A stretch of DNA of 15,566 nucleotides from contig JAUVYQ010000054.1 of NCBI GenBank assembly GCA_030603035.1, positions 1 through 15,566 of the forward strand, read 5' to 3'. Below the pieces are notes generated by a model, which was not told where the DNA came from, made no database searches, and worked only from the letters and a program-made list of their open reading frames with translations. This stretch comes from Phycisphaerae bacterium (GTDB lineage Bacteria > Planctomycetota > Phycisphaerae > Sedimentisphaerales > SG8-4). Below are positions 1 to 7,990 of the stretch, piece after piece. The position numbers and the translations under genes are program-made. Within the stretch, counting starts at the first letter, position 1. Every line of letters starts with the position of its first letter.

Positions 1-1161
1 ATGTTCATGGAACCCGGGCGCATGCGCCAAGAGATGGAGGGAGAAGTTATTGCAATTATCGACATGCAGGAAGGCAAGATTGTTACTCTAATGCCCGAAG
101 AAAAGACAGCGATGGTTATGGAAGTGGAAAATATACCAGACGAGAATAAAGAACAAAGCCAAGTCAATATGTTCTTCGAAATCAGAAGACGAATTAAGCA
201 AGCTCAGGACGATGAGGATAAATCCGTAGAATTCCTGGGTGAGCAGGAAATTGACGGGCGAGCCGCCATTGGCTATCGTGCTCAAGAAGCGGGGCAAGAC
301 ATGGTTGTATGGGCCGATTCGGAGAGCCTGCTACCCATTCGGATAGAAAGTTCCATGCCCATAATGATGGACCGCCAGATAATCGTTATTATGTATGATT
401 TTGCCTTCGACATCGAACTCGATGAGTCGCTCTTCAGCTTGGAGATACCGGAAGGATATACCGTCCAAGCCATGCAACTGGATGGTTCCAGACCCAAGGA
501 AGAGGACCTTATCGAAATGTTCCGCACGTGGACAGAAACCACCGATGGCAGGTTCCCCTCAGCTTTAGATATGAACTCAATAAGAGAATTCATCGAAGCC
601 CCTCTCGAAGAAAGAAAAGAAGCAATCGAATTCGATGAAAACCAGGAGCTTTCTTTTAAGCAGGTACACGAGGAGTTTAGTAGGATTTCACAGCAATGGC
701 AGGAATTAACATTGCCACAGCGGCAGTTATGGGAAGAATATGAAAAGAGCTCAGAGCCGGAAGAAAGAAAAAAGAAATTACAGCAGTGGAGAGAGGAATA
801 TAAAAAGACCTTGCAACGGCAGAAAGAATTGTTGCAGAAAATGAAGGAAATGAGGGAGCCGATGAATGAAGCGATGGAGCGAGAACATGAGGCAATAAAG
901 CGACGGTATGAGAAATTCGACAAGCCCTTACCACAGCTTGTGCAGGAAACACAAAATACTATGACGCTAATAGTACGTGGCATCATGTTCGCGCAGATGT
1001 TGCCTGCTGATAGTGACTGGCATTATGCTGGGAAGGATGTAAAACTCGGTGATGTTAACACGGCGATTTTTTGGTATCGTCCGGCTAATTCAGAGACCTA
1101 TCGCGTGATTTATGGCGACCTGAGTGTCAGGGACGTGGCGCCGGAAAATCTGTCGAAGTAA
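1..1161 (+). CDS. LolA-like periplasmic protein with long coiled coil (5' partial)
   Basis: The last 386 codons of a gene whose beginning lies left of the window; the ATG at base 1 is probably internal, because there is no upstream sequence and no signal peptide. Residues 1-150 look like the second half of a LolA/RseB-type half-barrel. That fold is used by lipoprotein-sorting and anti-sigma-regulating proteins, and here it shows phrases such as IIDMQEGKIVTLMPEEKTA followed by GRAAIGYRAQ and LPIRIE strands. Residues about 195-310 are very rich in E, K, R and Q and should form a coiled coil. The end (YAGKDVKLGDVNTAIFWYRP, then YRVIYGDLSV) is a small closing domain that, as I remember it, recurs in Planctomycetota proteins of this type. 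Location is probably periplasmic. The exact role is unknown. It converges on carB across an 80-bp gap. Being a coding gene is sure; the family call is moderate. Confidence 0.7.
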   Translation: MFMEPGRMRQEMEGEVIAIIDMQEGKIVTLMPEEKTAMVMEVENIPDENKEQSQVNMFFEIRRRIKQAQDDEDKSVEFLGEQEIDGRAAIGYRAQEAGQDMVVWADSESLLPIRIESSMPIMMDRQIIVIMYDFAFDIELDESLFSLEIPEGYTVQAMQLDGSRPKEEDLIEMFRTWTETTDGRFPSALDMNSIREFIEAPLEERKEAIEFDENQELSFKQVHEEFSRISQQWQELTLPQRQLWEEYEKSSEPEERKKKLQQWREEYKKTLQRQKELLQKMKEMREPMNEAMEREHEAIKRRYEKFDKPLPQLVQETQNTMTLIVRGIMFAQMLPADSDWHYAGKDVKLGDVNTAIFWYRPANSETYRVIYGDLSVRDVAPENLSK

Positions 1162-1179
1162 ATTTTCTGAGTGGTTTTT

Positions 1180-1241
1180 GGGCAACGACGCAGGGTTGCC
1201 CCTTGATGGTGGAGTTTTCGGGCAACCACATAGGATTGCCC
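1180..1241. repeat. Two copies of a 22-bp hairpin repeat between convergent genes
   Basis: Copies at 1180-1201 and 1220-1241 share the form GGGCAAC-8 nt-(G/A)TTGCCC, each an inverted repeat able to fold into a 6-7 bp stem. The surroundings (TTTT before, CC and TGATGG after) also match, so this is a 40-bp tandem duplication. The second copy ends directly beside the carB stop codon (1242-1244). Sitting between two convergent genes, the hairpins could stop transcription from both sides, although only short T runs flank them. They also resemble a dispersed intergenic repeat. Confidence 0.7.
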
Positions 1242-4200
1242 CTACCTGATGGCGGCGTGGTAGCTTTGCAGTGACCTTACAGGGGCCGGGCCGGCTTGGT
1301 GGGCGGCGATGCCCTTTACGGCGGCGGCGGCAGCGGCGGTCGTGGTAATATAAGGCACCTTGTACCTGATGGCTGCCTTGCGGATATAAGAATCGTCGTA
1401 TTTGCTTAGCTTGCCGCTGGGAGTATTTATGATGAGCTGAATTTCTTGGTTTTTAATAGCATCTACAATGTTTGGTCTGCCCTCGTGCATCTTGAGGATA
1501 TGCTCGGTTTTGAGCCCATTTTTCGCCAGGAGCCGATGAGTGCCGTTGGTTGCCTTGATTTTGAAGCCGAGGTTCTGGAATTCTTTTGCAACATCGAGGG
1601 CGGCCTGCTTGTCTGTGTCGGTAACGGTTATGAGGACGGTGCCGTGGGAAGGGAGATTTTGTTTTGCGGCCTGCTGGGATTTGAAGAAGGCAAGAGGGAA
1701 GGAATCGGCCAGGCCGAGCACTTCTCCGGTCGAGCGCATCTCCGGACCGAGAACAGGGTCAACTTCCGGAAACATATTGAACGGAAAGACGGCTTCCTTT
1801 ACGCCGAAGTGTGGAATCGAGCGCTGCTTCAAGTTGAGGTCGGAAAGTTTTTTGCCGAGCATAAGCTGGGTGGCGAGTCGAGCCATCGAGATGCCGCAGA
1901 CCTTGGAGACCAGCGGCACGGTCCGCGAGGCACGCGGGTTGGCTTCAAGCACGTAGACCCGCCCTTCGGGCGGGAATTTCGAATTTTCTCTTGGCCCTTC
2001 GGGCGGGAATTTCGAATTTCGAATTTCGAATTTCGAATTTTCTCTTGTTATTGCATACTGCATATTCATCAGGCCGACAACGTTTAATTCCGTCGCTATT
2101 TTTCTGGTGTATTCGCAGATAGTGTTGATATGTTTCTTGGGTATGCTGACAGGTGGAATGACACAAGCTGAGTCTCCGGAATGGATGCCGGCCAGCTCGA
2201 TGTGCTCCATAACCGCGGGGACGAAGGCGTCGGTGCCATCAGAGATAGCATCGGCCTCGGCTTCTATGGCATTTTCCAGGAATTTGTCAATCAGGATAGG
2301 ACGCTCGGGCGTTACTTCCACGGCGGCAGCGACATAGTGTTTGAGCATATCTTCGTCGTGGACTACTTCCATAGCGCGTCCGCCGAGGACGTAGGACGGT
2401 CTTACCATTAAGGGATAGCCGATTCTCTCTGCGATTTGAATGGCTTCGTCAAGGTTGCTTGCCATACCGGATTCGGCCATAGGTATATTCAGGTTTTCCA
2501 TCATTGCCCGGAAGCGGTCACGGTCCTCAGCCAAATCGATTGTTTCTGGCGAGGTGCCGATTATGTGAACGCCTGCCTGTGCCAGCTCGCCGGCGATATT
2601 GAGCGGGGTCTGGCCTCCGAACTGGACGATGACGCCTTCGGGTTTTTCCTTCTCGTAGATGCTCAATACGTCTTCAACAGTGAGCGGCTCAAAGTACAGC
2701 TTGTCGGAAGTATCGTAATCTGTTGAGACTGTTTCCGGATTGCAGTTGACCATAATCGACTCGAAGCCCTCGTCGCGCAGGGTAAAGGCCGCGTGGACGC
2801 AGCAATAGTCGAACTCGATTCCCTGGCCGATGCGGTTGGGGCCTCCGCCTAAGACCATTATCTTGCGTTTTTTGCTGACCTGCACCTTGTCCGGGGCATT
2901 GTAAGTGGAGAAATAATAGGCGGCATTTTCTACACCGCTGACGGGGACGGGTTCCCAGGCCTCGACAACGCCTAAAGAAATGCGGCGCTGCCGGATTTGA
3001 CTTTCCGGGACGCCAAGTAATTTAGAGAGATACCGGTCGGCGAAACCATCTTTCTTGGCCCGTGTTAACAGCTTATCGGGAAGCTGTTTGCCCTTGTACT
3101 TCAGTATTTCTTCCTCGAGCTGGACAAGCTCCTGCATTTGTTTGATAAACCAGCGTTTGATGTGCGTTTTCTCAAAGAGGGCGTCGATGTCAGCACCTTT
3201 ACGCAGCGCCTCATACATAATGAACTGTCGCTCGCTTGAGGGTGCACTTAAAAGATTCATCAGTTCATCCAGAGCAAGATTGTGGAAATTTTTGGCGAAT
3301 CCGAGGCCATGACGACCGATTTCAAGAGAGCGGATGGCCTTCTGGAAGGCCTCCTTGTAATTTTTGCCGAGGCTCATTGCCTCGCCGACGGCGCGCATTT
3401 GCGTGCCCAGTTTGTCCTCGACGTCCTTGAACTTTTCAAAAGCCCATCGGGCAAACTTGACGACGACGTAATCGCCGGAGGGAATGTATTTCTCAAGCGT
3501 TCCTTCTCTCCAGTATGGTATCTCATCGAGCGTGAGCCCCCCCGCGAGCAATGAAGAAACGAGGGCTATTGGAAAGCCGGTGGCTTTTGAGGCAAGTGCT
3601 GATGAGCGTGAGGTTCTTGGATTTATTTCGATTACTACGACCCGGCCGGTATCGGGGTCGTGAGCAAACTGGATGTTAGTGCCGCCTATGACCTCGATGG
3701 CATCGACAATGTCGTAGGAGTATTTTTGCAGTTGTTTTTGCAGTTCCGGGTCGATGGTGAGCATAGGAGCGGTGCAGTATGAGTCTCCTGTGTGGACGCC
3801 CATTGCGTCAACGTTTTCGATAAAGCAGACGGTTATCTTCTGGCTTTTTGCATCGCGGACGACTTCGAGCTCCAGTTCTTCCCATCCGATAACAGATTCT
3901 TCGACGAGGATTTGTCCGACAAGACTTGCAGAAAGGCCCCGAGCGGCGATGATGCGCAGCTCCTCGACGTTAAAGACAGCGCCGCCGCCGGTGCCGCCCA
4001 TGGTATATGCCGGGCGGATGATGACGGGGTAACCGAGTTCTTCTGCGATTTTTTCAGCTTCTTCTACGCTAAAAGCTAATTTGCTTTCCGGCATCTCAAT
4101 ACCGAGGCGGTTCATTGTTTCTTTAAATGCACCACGGTCCTCGCCGCGCTTAATGGCATCGACCTGAACGCCAATTACTTTGACGCCGTATTTTTCGAGC

Positions 4201-4520
4201 ACACCGGCACGGGCAAGCTCGGAAGATAGATTAAGTCCGCTCTGGCCGCCAAGGTTGGGCAGTAGGGCGTCGGGCCGCTCCTTTTCGATGATTTTTGTCA
4301 TAGTCTGGAGGTCAAGCGGCTCGATATAGGTTACGTCAGCCATGCCGGGGTCGGTCATAATGGTTGCCGGATTGGAATTGACCAGCACTATCTTATAGCC
4401 TAACTTGCGGAGCGCCTTGCAGGCCTGGGTGCCGGAATAGTCAAACTCACAGGCCTGGCCGATGATGATGGGGCCGGAGCCGATAATCATAACTTTTTTT
4501 ATGTCATCTCGTTTCGGCAT
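1242..4520 (-). CDS. carB: Carbamoyl-phosphate synthase large subunit
   Basis: Makes carbamoyl phosphate from bicarbonate, two ATP and ammonia delivered by the glutaminase subunit CarA, for arginine and pyrimidine synthesis in the cytoplasm. The full two-half architecture is present: first ATP-grasp half (KVMIIGSGPIIIGQACEFDYSG, split here as residues 9-18 onward, to ~400), oligomerisation region (~400-550), second ATP-grasp half from KIMVLGGGPNRIGQGIEFDY (~558), and a C-terminal MGS allosteric domain (from ~955). The metal-binding motif EANPRASRT is intact. At 1092 residues it is somewhat longer than the ~1073 of E. coli. Most of the excess is a ~26-residue in-frame insert at residues ~825-853, rich in NSKF and PPEG and encoded by repeats. 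The start is supported by AGGAG at 4529-4533, 8 nt upstream. No carA is visible nearby. It is transcribed alone from its own predicted promoter. Confidence 0.97.
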   Translation of the reverse strand: MPKRDDIKKVMIIGSGPIIIGQACEFDYSGTQACKALRKLGYKIVLVNSNPATIMTDPGMADVTYIEPLDLQTMTKIIEKERPDALLPNLGGQSGLNLSSELARAGVLEKYGVKVIGVQVDAIKRGEDRGAFKETMNRLGIEMPESKLAFSVEEAEKIAEELGYPVIIRPAYTMGGTGGGAVFNVEELRIIAARGLSASLVGQILVEESVIGWEELELEVVRDAKSQKITVCFIENVDAMGVHTGDSYCTAPMLTIDPELQKQLQKYSYDIVDAIEVIGGTNIQFAHDPDTGRVVVIEINPRTSRSSALASKATGFPIALVSSLLAGGLTLDEIPYWREGTLEKYIPSGDYVVVKFARWAFEKFKDVEDKLGTQMRAVGEAMSLGKNYKEAFQKAIRSLEIGRHGLGFAKNFHNLALDELMNLLSAPSSERQFIMYEALRKGADIDALFEKTHIKRWFIKQMQELVQLEEEILKYKGKQLPDKLLTRAKKDGFADRYLSKLLGVPESQIRQRRISLGVVEAWEPVPVSGVENAAYYFSTYNAPDKVQVSKKRKIMVLGGGPNRIGQGIEFDYCCVHAAFTLRDEGFESIMVNCNPETVSTDYDTSDKLYFEPLTVEDVLSIYEKEKPEGVIVQFGGQTPLNIAGELAQAGVHIIGTSPETIDLAEDRDRFRAMMENLNIPMAESGMASNLDEAIQIAERIGYPLMVRPSYVLGGRAMEVVHDEDMLKHYVAAAVEVTPERPILIDKFLENAIEAEADAISDGTDAFVPAVMEHIELAGIHSGDSACVIPPVSIPKKHINTICEYTRKIATELNVVGLMNMQYAITRENSKFEIRNSKFPPEGPRENSKFPPEGRVYVLEANPRASRTVPLVSKVCGISMARLATQLMLGKKLSDLNLKQRSIPHFGVKEAVFPFNMFPEVDPVLGPEMRSTGEVLGLADSFPLAFFKSQQAAKQNLPSHGTVLITVTDTDKQAALDVAKEFQNLGFKIKATNGTHRLLAKNGLKTEHILKMHEGRPNIVDAIKNQEIQLIINTPSGKLSKYDDSYIRKAAIRYKVPYITTTAAAAAAVKGIAAHQAGPAPVRSLQSYHAAIR
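1961..2047 (-). repeat. In-frame repeat insert inside carB: 33-bp duplication plus GAATTTC heptamers
   Basis: Plus-strand reading: copy A (1961-1993) and copy B (1994-2047) both start GCCCTTCGGGCGGGAATTTC and end GAATTTTCTCTTG. Copy B has three extra GAATTTC heptamers, 21 bp or seven codons, so the frame is kept. The palindrome CCCGCCC-GAA-GGGCGGG, seen on the minus strand in copy A, can form a strong hairpin. The translated product is two near-copies of RENSKFPPEG plus an NSKFEIR unit. Other CarB proteins have only about two residues here, between AIT and VYVLEANPR, a surface turn before the metal-binding strand. Confidence 0.9.
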
Positions 4521-4554
4521 ACTAAATTCTCCTGTTTTTCGGGAACGACGCTGA

Positions 4555-4587
4555 GCAATTCGGCTTCGGCGAATCCGGCTGAATTGC
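4555..4587. repeat. Imperfect 33-bp inverted repeat in the carB leader
   Basis: The ends GCAATTC and GAATTGC are perfectly complementary and the pairing continues imperfectly inwards (GGCT against GGCT-type mismatched partners). It lies between the predicted carB transcription start (~4641) and the ribosome binding site, so it would form a hairpin in the leader RNA. It could be a dispersed palindromic repeat or a regulatory hairpin; no U-tract follows it. Confidence 0.45.
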
Positions 4588-4647
4588 CGGAGTTGTCTTT
4601 AACATTTCGGTAAATATTTTGCCTGGGGCGCGCATATATTGGGGTGG

Positions 4648-4676
4648 ATTAAACTACATAGAGCTTGAGCTGTCAA
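4648..4676 (-). promoter_or_regulatory. Sigma-70-type promoter for carB
   Basis: Minus strand: TTGACA (-35, 4671-4676, 6 of 6 consensus), 17-bp spacer, TTTAAT (-10, 4648-4653, 5 of 6). The predicted start is near 4641, giving a ~120-nt leader before carB. It faces carB and lies in the only long gap upstream of it. Assumes a housekeeping sigma factor with the usual preference. Confidence 0.65.
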
Positions 4677-4927
4677 ATAAGAAAACGTTATAAGCCGGGT
4701 AAGCAGGATTGATTTCGCAAATATCCCTCGACCACGGTTATTAGCCACCCGCTCGCGCATAAAGATTAATTGAAAAAAGGTAAGTTTAGATAGCAAATTG
4801 TCAAGGGAAAAAGACGATGAAGCTGCGTTTGCGAATTAGAAGTTTCCGATACAGCTGCGTCACCGGACTTAGCCAATTTGGCAAAATTCTATCAGCCTTG
4901 CAGGGCGGCAAACTCGAAACAGTTACT

Positions 4928-6373
4928 TTACTGCCCCCGCTTTAGTACCCTGATTGTGTCAGAGCCCTCAAACTTCGTGTCATCAAAAAGCTCGACACTG
5001 ACGGTCAGTTCTACCAGGCCTTCAACATCTTGTAGCATCTGCTGGGTTTGGTATCGGCTAAGTTTGACAAGCACTTTGTTTGCCCCTTGGTTAGTTCTGC
5101 TCCACGGTCGCCCGATTTCTACACTTGAATCAATTTCTTTAGTTAGACTCAGGGTAATACTGTCGGTATTTACATCGGCAATATCATAGCCGTCTGGAAG
5201 CACGATAGTGCAGCTAATCCAATTTCCACTGCTTGCAAGATTTAGAGTTTTGGGCATTATTTTAACAGTGGCAGGAATTGGTGTCACAAATTCGTAAGCT
5301 CCGATGTCTATTTTCTCGCCTAATATCCGTGGGTTTCCGTCGATGTCGGTTTCACCAGGCCCTGCGACAAACTCGGGGTCACCGGCATCAATGCAGGGAG
5401 ATTCTTCAAGCAAGTGGTAATCGCCCACAGTAATGATTTGAATGTTACTTATTAGGTAACCTGTGTTGTCAAAGTATGGGTTAAGGTCTATGTTGCCCTG
5501 GCCCCAATCTACGGTGCAATCGGTATCACATATTATATTTTGGTCGCCGCCCTGAATGTCGCAGTGTGCAATCCGGATTGAGGTGGCAGCGCCCAAGTTG
5601 CCCACTAAGATCTCCGATGCGTTCATAGCAGTATCGCCCCAAAGAATACTGTGGCTTATAGTCAGATTGCTTGATTTGTAGCAGTAGATGGCTCCTGCCG
5701 AGCTGGAGGCAACATTTCCACTAATGGTGCAATTGACAATAACCGGATTGCCGGCGTTGTGGCTGTAAATTGCTCCACCGTTAGGCGCGAGGTTGCCGCT
5801 GATAATGCAATTTTTTATTATCGGGCTGCTCGCATTTAAGTAGAACCCGCCGCCACCGACCAATGCTGAGTTTGATGTGATTATGCAGTTAGTAATCTTA
5901 GGACGTGTTTTGCTGTTTGCACATGCGATACCGCCACCGAAGATCGCTGAGTTATTCTTAACGACACAGTTCGTAATCGAGGGACTACTGTTGTTGTAGC
6001 AGTAAATCGCGCCACCCAACAAGGCATATCCATTTGTAATCGTGAGCCCTTTTACGGTTGAATCGGCTTTTTCTGCCATGTAGAAGACAAAGCCGCGGCT
6101 TTTACCCTCGCAGTCGATGATGGTGGTATTTACAATCTGAGAGTTGCCGGGGTCAGTGCTGCGGACAGTAATTGCTTTGCCATTGAAGTTTATATTACGA
6201 TTGCCCAAACCGGAGTATCTTCCAGGCGCGACGATAACGGTGTCTGAGTCTGCACATACGTTGATGGCGGCCTGAATGGTGGTATGTTCTTCAGGCACAT
6301 AGTGAACCGTTGCCAGTGCCGAATTAGCGATTAGAACAGCAAGAAAACAAATTGTTATTCTTTTGTGTTTCAT
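4928..6373 (-). CDS. Secreted right-handed beta-helix protein with choice-of-anchor Q motif
   Basis: A 481-residue exported protein of unknown function. Residues 1-21 form a Sec signal peptide (basic start, FLAVLIANSALA, cleavage near 21-22). Then comes VHYVPEEHTTIQAAINVCAD, the usual entry strand of pectate-lyase-like parallel beta-helices. From ~100 to ~260 there are rungs of 22-27 residues with repeating ITNC, NNSA and GGAIYC phrases. Around residues 320-365, CIDAGDPEF and then IDIGAYEF match the choice-of-anchor Q signature. A final ~100-residue beta-rich domain (VKIMPKTLNL to FEGSDTIRVLK) resembles modules common at the end of Planctomycetota secreted proteins. No catalytic residues can be assigned. 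It begins 50 bp after the PilX-like gene on the same strand, so the two are probably co-transcribed. The ribosome binding site is weak (GAAG before AAAA-ATG). Confidence 0.8.
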   Translation of the reverse strand: MKHKRITICFLAVLIANSALATVHYVPEEHTTIQAAINVCADSDTVIVAPGRYSGLGNRNINFNGKAITVRSTDPGNSQIVNTTIIDCEGKSRGFVFYMAEKADSTVKGLTITNGYALLGGAIYCYNNSSPSITNCVVKNNSAIFGGGIACANSKTRPKITNCIITSNSALVGGGGFYLNASSPIIKNCIISGNLAPNGGAIYSHNAGNPVIVNCTISGNVASSSAGAIYCYKSSNLTISHSILWGDTAMNASEILVGNLGAATSIRIAHCDIQGGDQNIICDTDCTVDWGQGNIDLNPYFDNTGYLISNIQIITVGDYHLLEESPCIDAGDPEFVAGPGETDIDGNPRILGEKIDIGAYEFVTPIPATVKIMPKTLNLASSGNWISCTIVLPDGYDIADVNTDSITLSLTKEIDSSVEIGRPWSRTNQGANKVLVKLSRYQTQQMLQDVEGLVELTVSVELFDDTKFEGSDTIRVLKRGQ

Positions 6374-6423
6374 TTTTCTTCACTGAAACTTTCTTTTGAG
6401 TGAAATTACTCACCATTAAAAAC

Positions 6424-7815
6424 TTAAAGTACAACTTCAGAATAAGAGCTGGGAACGTAATACAATATTATCTCGGGTCCGAAACCTGCCGGCATCTGGT
6501 CGGTACCCGAACGGTTGAAGAAAAGGTCGCTGTTGCCGCTTAATTCCATAGGTGTATCGGAATAATTAAGTACCGACCCGGCAATCGTTCCGCCTGCGTT
6601 GCCGCCGAAGGTGATTCCATTTGCAGCTATGGCGCCATTTAGAGTTTCAAAGTCTCCGATGAAAGAGGCACTAAAGCCGGGAGCCATAAGGAAAGTGCCG
6701 GTTTCGTCTCTCAACTCGCCGAATTCTTCGGGCAGGTCAGTGACCGGGTAACTGACGACGGTGCCTGAGAATATTATCTGGTTTGTCCCGGAGTTATCAC
6801 TCAAATCGCCATTACCAACAATAATGCCGGTTATGGTGGTATTTCCGGTAAAGGTGATAATGTTGGGAGCCTCGATGAAGACGACGCCTCTGAATATTAC
6901 ATTGCCGAAAGTAATGGGGTCGGTTCCGGCGGGTATTCTTACGTTCTCATATTCTGTCAATACATTATTGGGGTCGTAAGTATTCTGGACATAATGCTCA
7001 AAATAACCAGGGTTCGGAACCGGGAATTCGGTGGTCGGGGCGCCAAAGTTAACGTGGTTGTCTATGGCATCCTGACCTGTTTCGCCGCCAATCGAAGCCT
7101 GTCCTCCCTGCAGTGTGACGGTGGCGTCAGGATTTGTGATGTGGACGTCGCCGGCGATTGACGAGTTGCCGATGATTTCAAGAGCGTCGTTAGCGTCATC
7201 TTCAGTTTCGATATAGACACCCGCATCGAGCTCGATATTTGCACCGCTCATGTCGATGTTACCGTACAAATTCAAGGCCCCTTTGGTTGCGACACCATAG
7301 TCGAAAACGGTATGGGCCCTTGTTCCGAAATTGTAATTGACCCTTATGGTTCGGTCGAGGCCTCCGGCAGAACCGGTTACGTCCATTTGTAGTATATCGA
7401 TGTCGCTCGTTGTCTGAATTTCCGCGGAGAAATATTGTGCCGGCGAAGAGTATAGCACAACCGGGTTCTCTCCAGCCCCGATTGAAATATCGTTAGCATA
7501 AATAGCAATCGGGATGTTTGAAATGCCGTTTTCTGCCAGATCAGACTGTAGAAAGCTCGCCAGACAGCTAAATCTGTCGTTTGGCTGTGTGGTGCCGGGC
7601 ATATAAATGCGCCCGAGCCAGAAGCGAAGAATGTCAAGGCCGGATTCAGCGCAGGCCCTTGCACAATCAGCCTTACGCTGGTTCTCGGCAAGCTGTAGAT
7701 TTGTGCCGGACATCGCTGCCATTGAGACAGCCAGGGCGGAGAATACAAGTACGAATATCATAGATATGATAAGCGCAGCGCCCTTTCGACAAACTATTTT
7801 TTTTATGAGTTTCAT
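6424..7815 (-). CDS. PilX-like N-terminal domain protein, probable minor pilin or pseudopilin
   Basis: 463 residues. The start, KIVCRKGAALIISMIFVLVF, carries a short basic leader, a Gly at the prepilin-peptidase position and a ~23-residue hydrophobic helix. This is the layout of PilX-type N-terminal domains of type IV pilus or type II secretion minor subunits. The usual Glu at +5 is replaced by a hydrophobic residue, as in several PilX and GspK relatives. The next segment, NLQLAENQRKADCARACAESGL, is also typical of PilX (alpha-helix continuing, AE-type residues). Residues ~180-440 are glycine- and asparagine-rich beta repeats (NIDMSGANIELDAG, ITFTGNTTITGIIVGNG) suggesting a beta-solenoid displayed outside. 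The ribosome binding site is unusual: a run of seven G (7820-7826) 4 nt before the ATG. It leads the pair with the beta-helix gene. Pilus assembly genes are not in the window. Confidence 0.75.
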   Translation of the reverse strand: MKLIKKIVCRKGAALIISMIFVLVFSALAVSMAAMSGTNLQLAENQRKADCARACAESGLDILRFWLGRIYMPGTTQPNDRFSCLASFLQSDLAENGISNIPIAIYANDISIGAGENPVVLYSSPAQYFSAEIQTTSDIDILQMDVTGSAGGLDRTIRVNYNFGTRAHTVFDYGVATKGALNLYGNIDMSGANIELDAGVYIETEDDANDALEIIGNSSIAGDVHITNPDATVTLQGGQASIGGETGQDAIDNHVNFGAPTTEFPVPNPGYFEHYVQNTYDPNNVLTEYENVRIPAGTDPITFGNVIFRGVVFIEAPNIITFTGNTTITGIIVGNGDLSDNSGTNQIIFSGTVVSYPVTDLPEEFGELRDETGTFLMAPGFSASFIGDFETLNGAIAANGITFGGNAGGTIAGSVLNYSDTPMELSGNSDLFFNRSGTDQMPAGFGPEIILYYVPSSYSEVVL

Positions 7816-7879
7816 TTTTCCCCCCCGGAAAATACCCCCACATTAGAAAGAATTTTAGCAACTTCTATTATCCAATTAA

Positions 7880-7908
7880 ACTATAAAATAATGTTTAGAT
7901 AAAGGCAA
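7880..7908 (-). promoter_or_regulatory. Candidate promoter for the PilX-like / beta-helix pair
   Basis: Minus strand: TTGCCT (-35, 7903-7908, 4 of 6), 17-bp spacer, TATAGT (-10, 7880-7885, 5 of 6). The predicted start is ~7873, a leader of about 58 nt. It lies in the 175-bp gap after lipA (7816-7990), which shows no clear terminator. The region is AT-rich, so a chance match is possible. Confidence 0.45.
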
Positions 7909-7990
7909 AGAAGCCGGCCTAAATAATGTCAAAAGTATGTTGATTGGCTTTTGATGCCCGATAATAGCAATTGATATAGCTAAGGTGTGG

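Larger units (their letters stand above)
4521..4927. other. 407-bp intergenic region upstream of carB
   Basis: Holds the carB ribosome binding site (4529-4533), an imperfect hairpin repeat (4555-4587) and a near-consensus promoter (4648-4676). I see no convincing gene: the small open frame on the minus strand at 4599-4796 has no ribosome binding site and lies across the promoter. A short inverted repeat GCCAA-T-TTGGC at 4872-4882 lies downstream of the beta-helix gene but has no U-tract on the minus strand, so it is not a clear terminator. The remainder of the 4690-4927 stretch shows nothing I can name. Confidence 0.6.

Noticed and set aside
282..986. Long minus-strand open frame opposite the first gene
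   Set aside because: Ser/Cys-rich antisense shadow of the Glu/Lys-rich coiled-coil gene, with no recognisable domain.
1961..2047. CRISPR array or phase-variable surface gene
   Set aside because: Units are 7 bp without spacers and lie in carB; no cas genes are present.
1945..2166. Minus-strand open frame of 73 codons inside carB, containing repeated KFEIPARRA
   Set aside because: It is the carB repeat read in another frame; no ribosome binding site, fully inside a certain gene.
4599..4796. 65-codon minus-strand open frame upstream of carB
   Set aside because: Overlaps the predicted promoter, lacks a ribosome binding site and has no recognisable domain.
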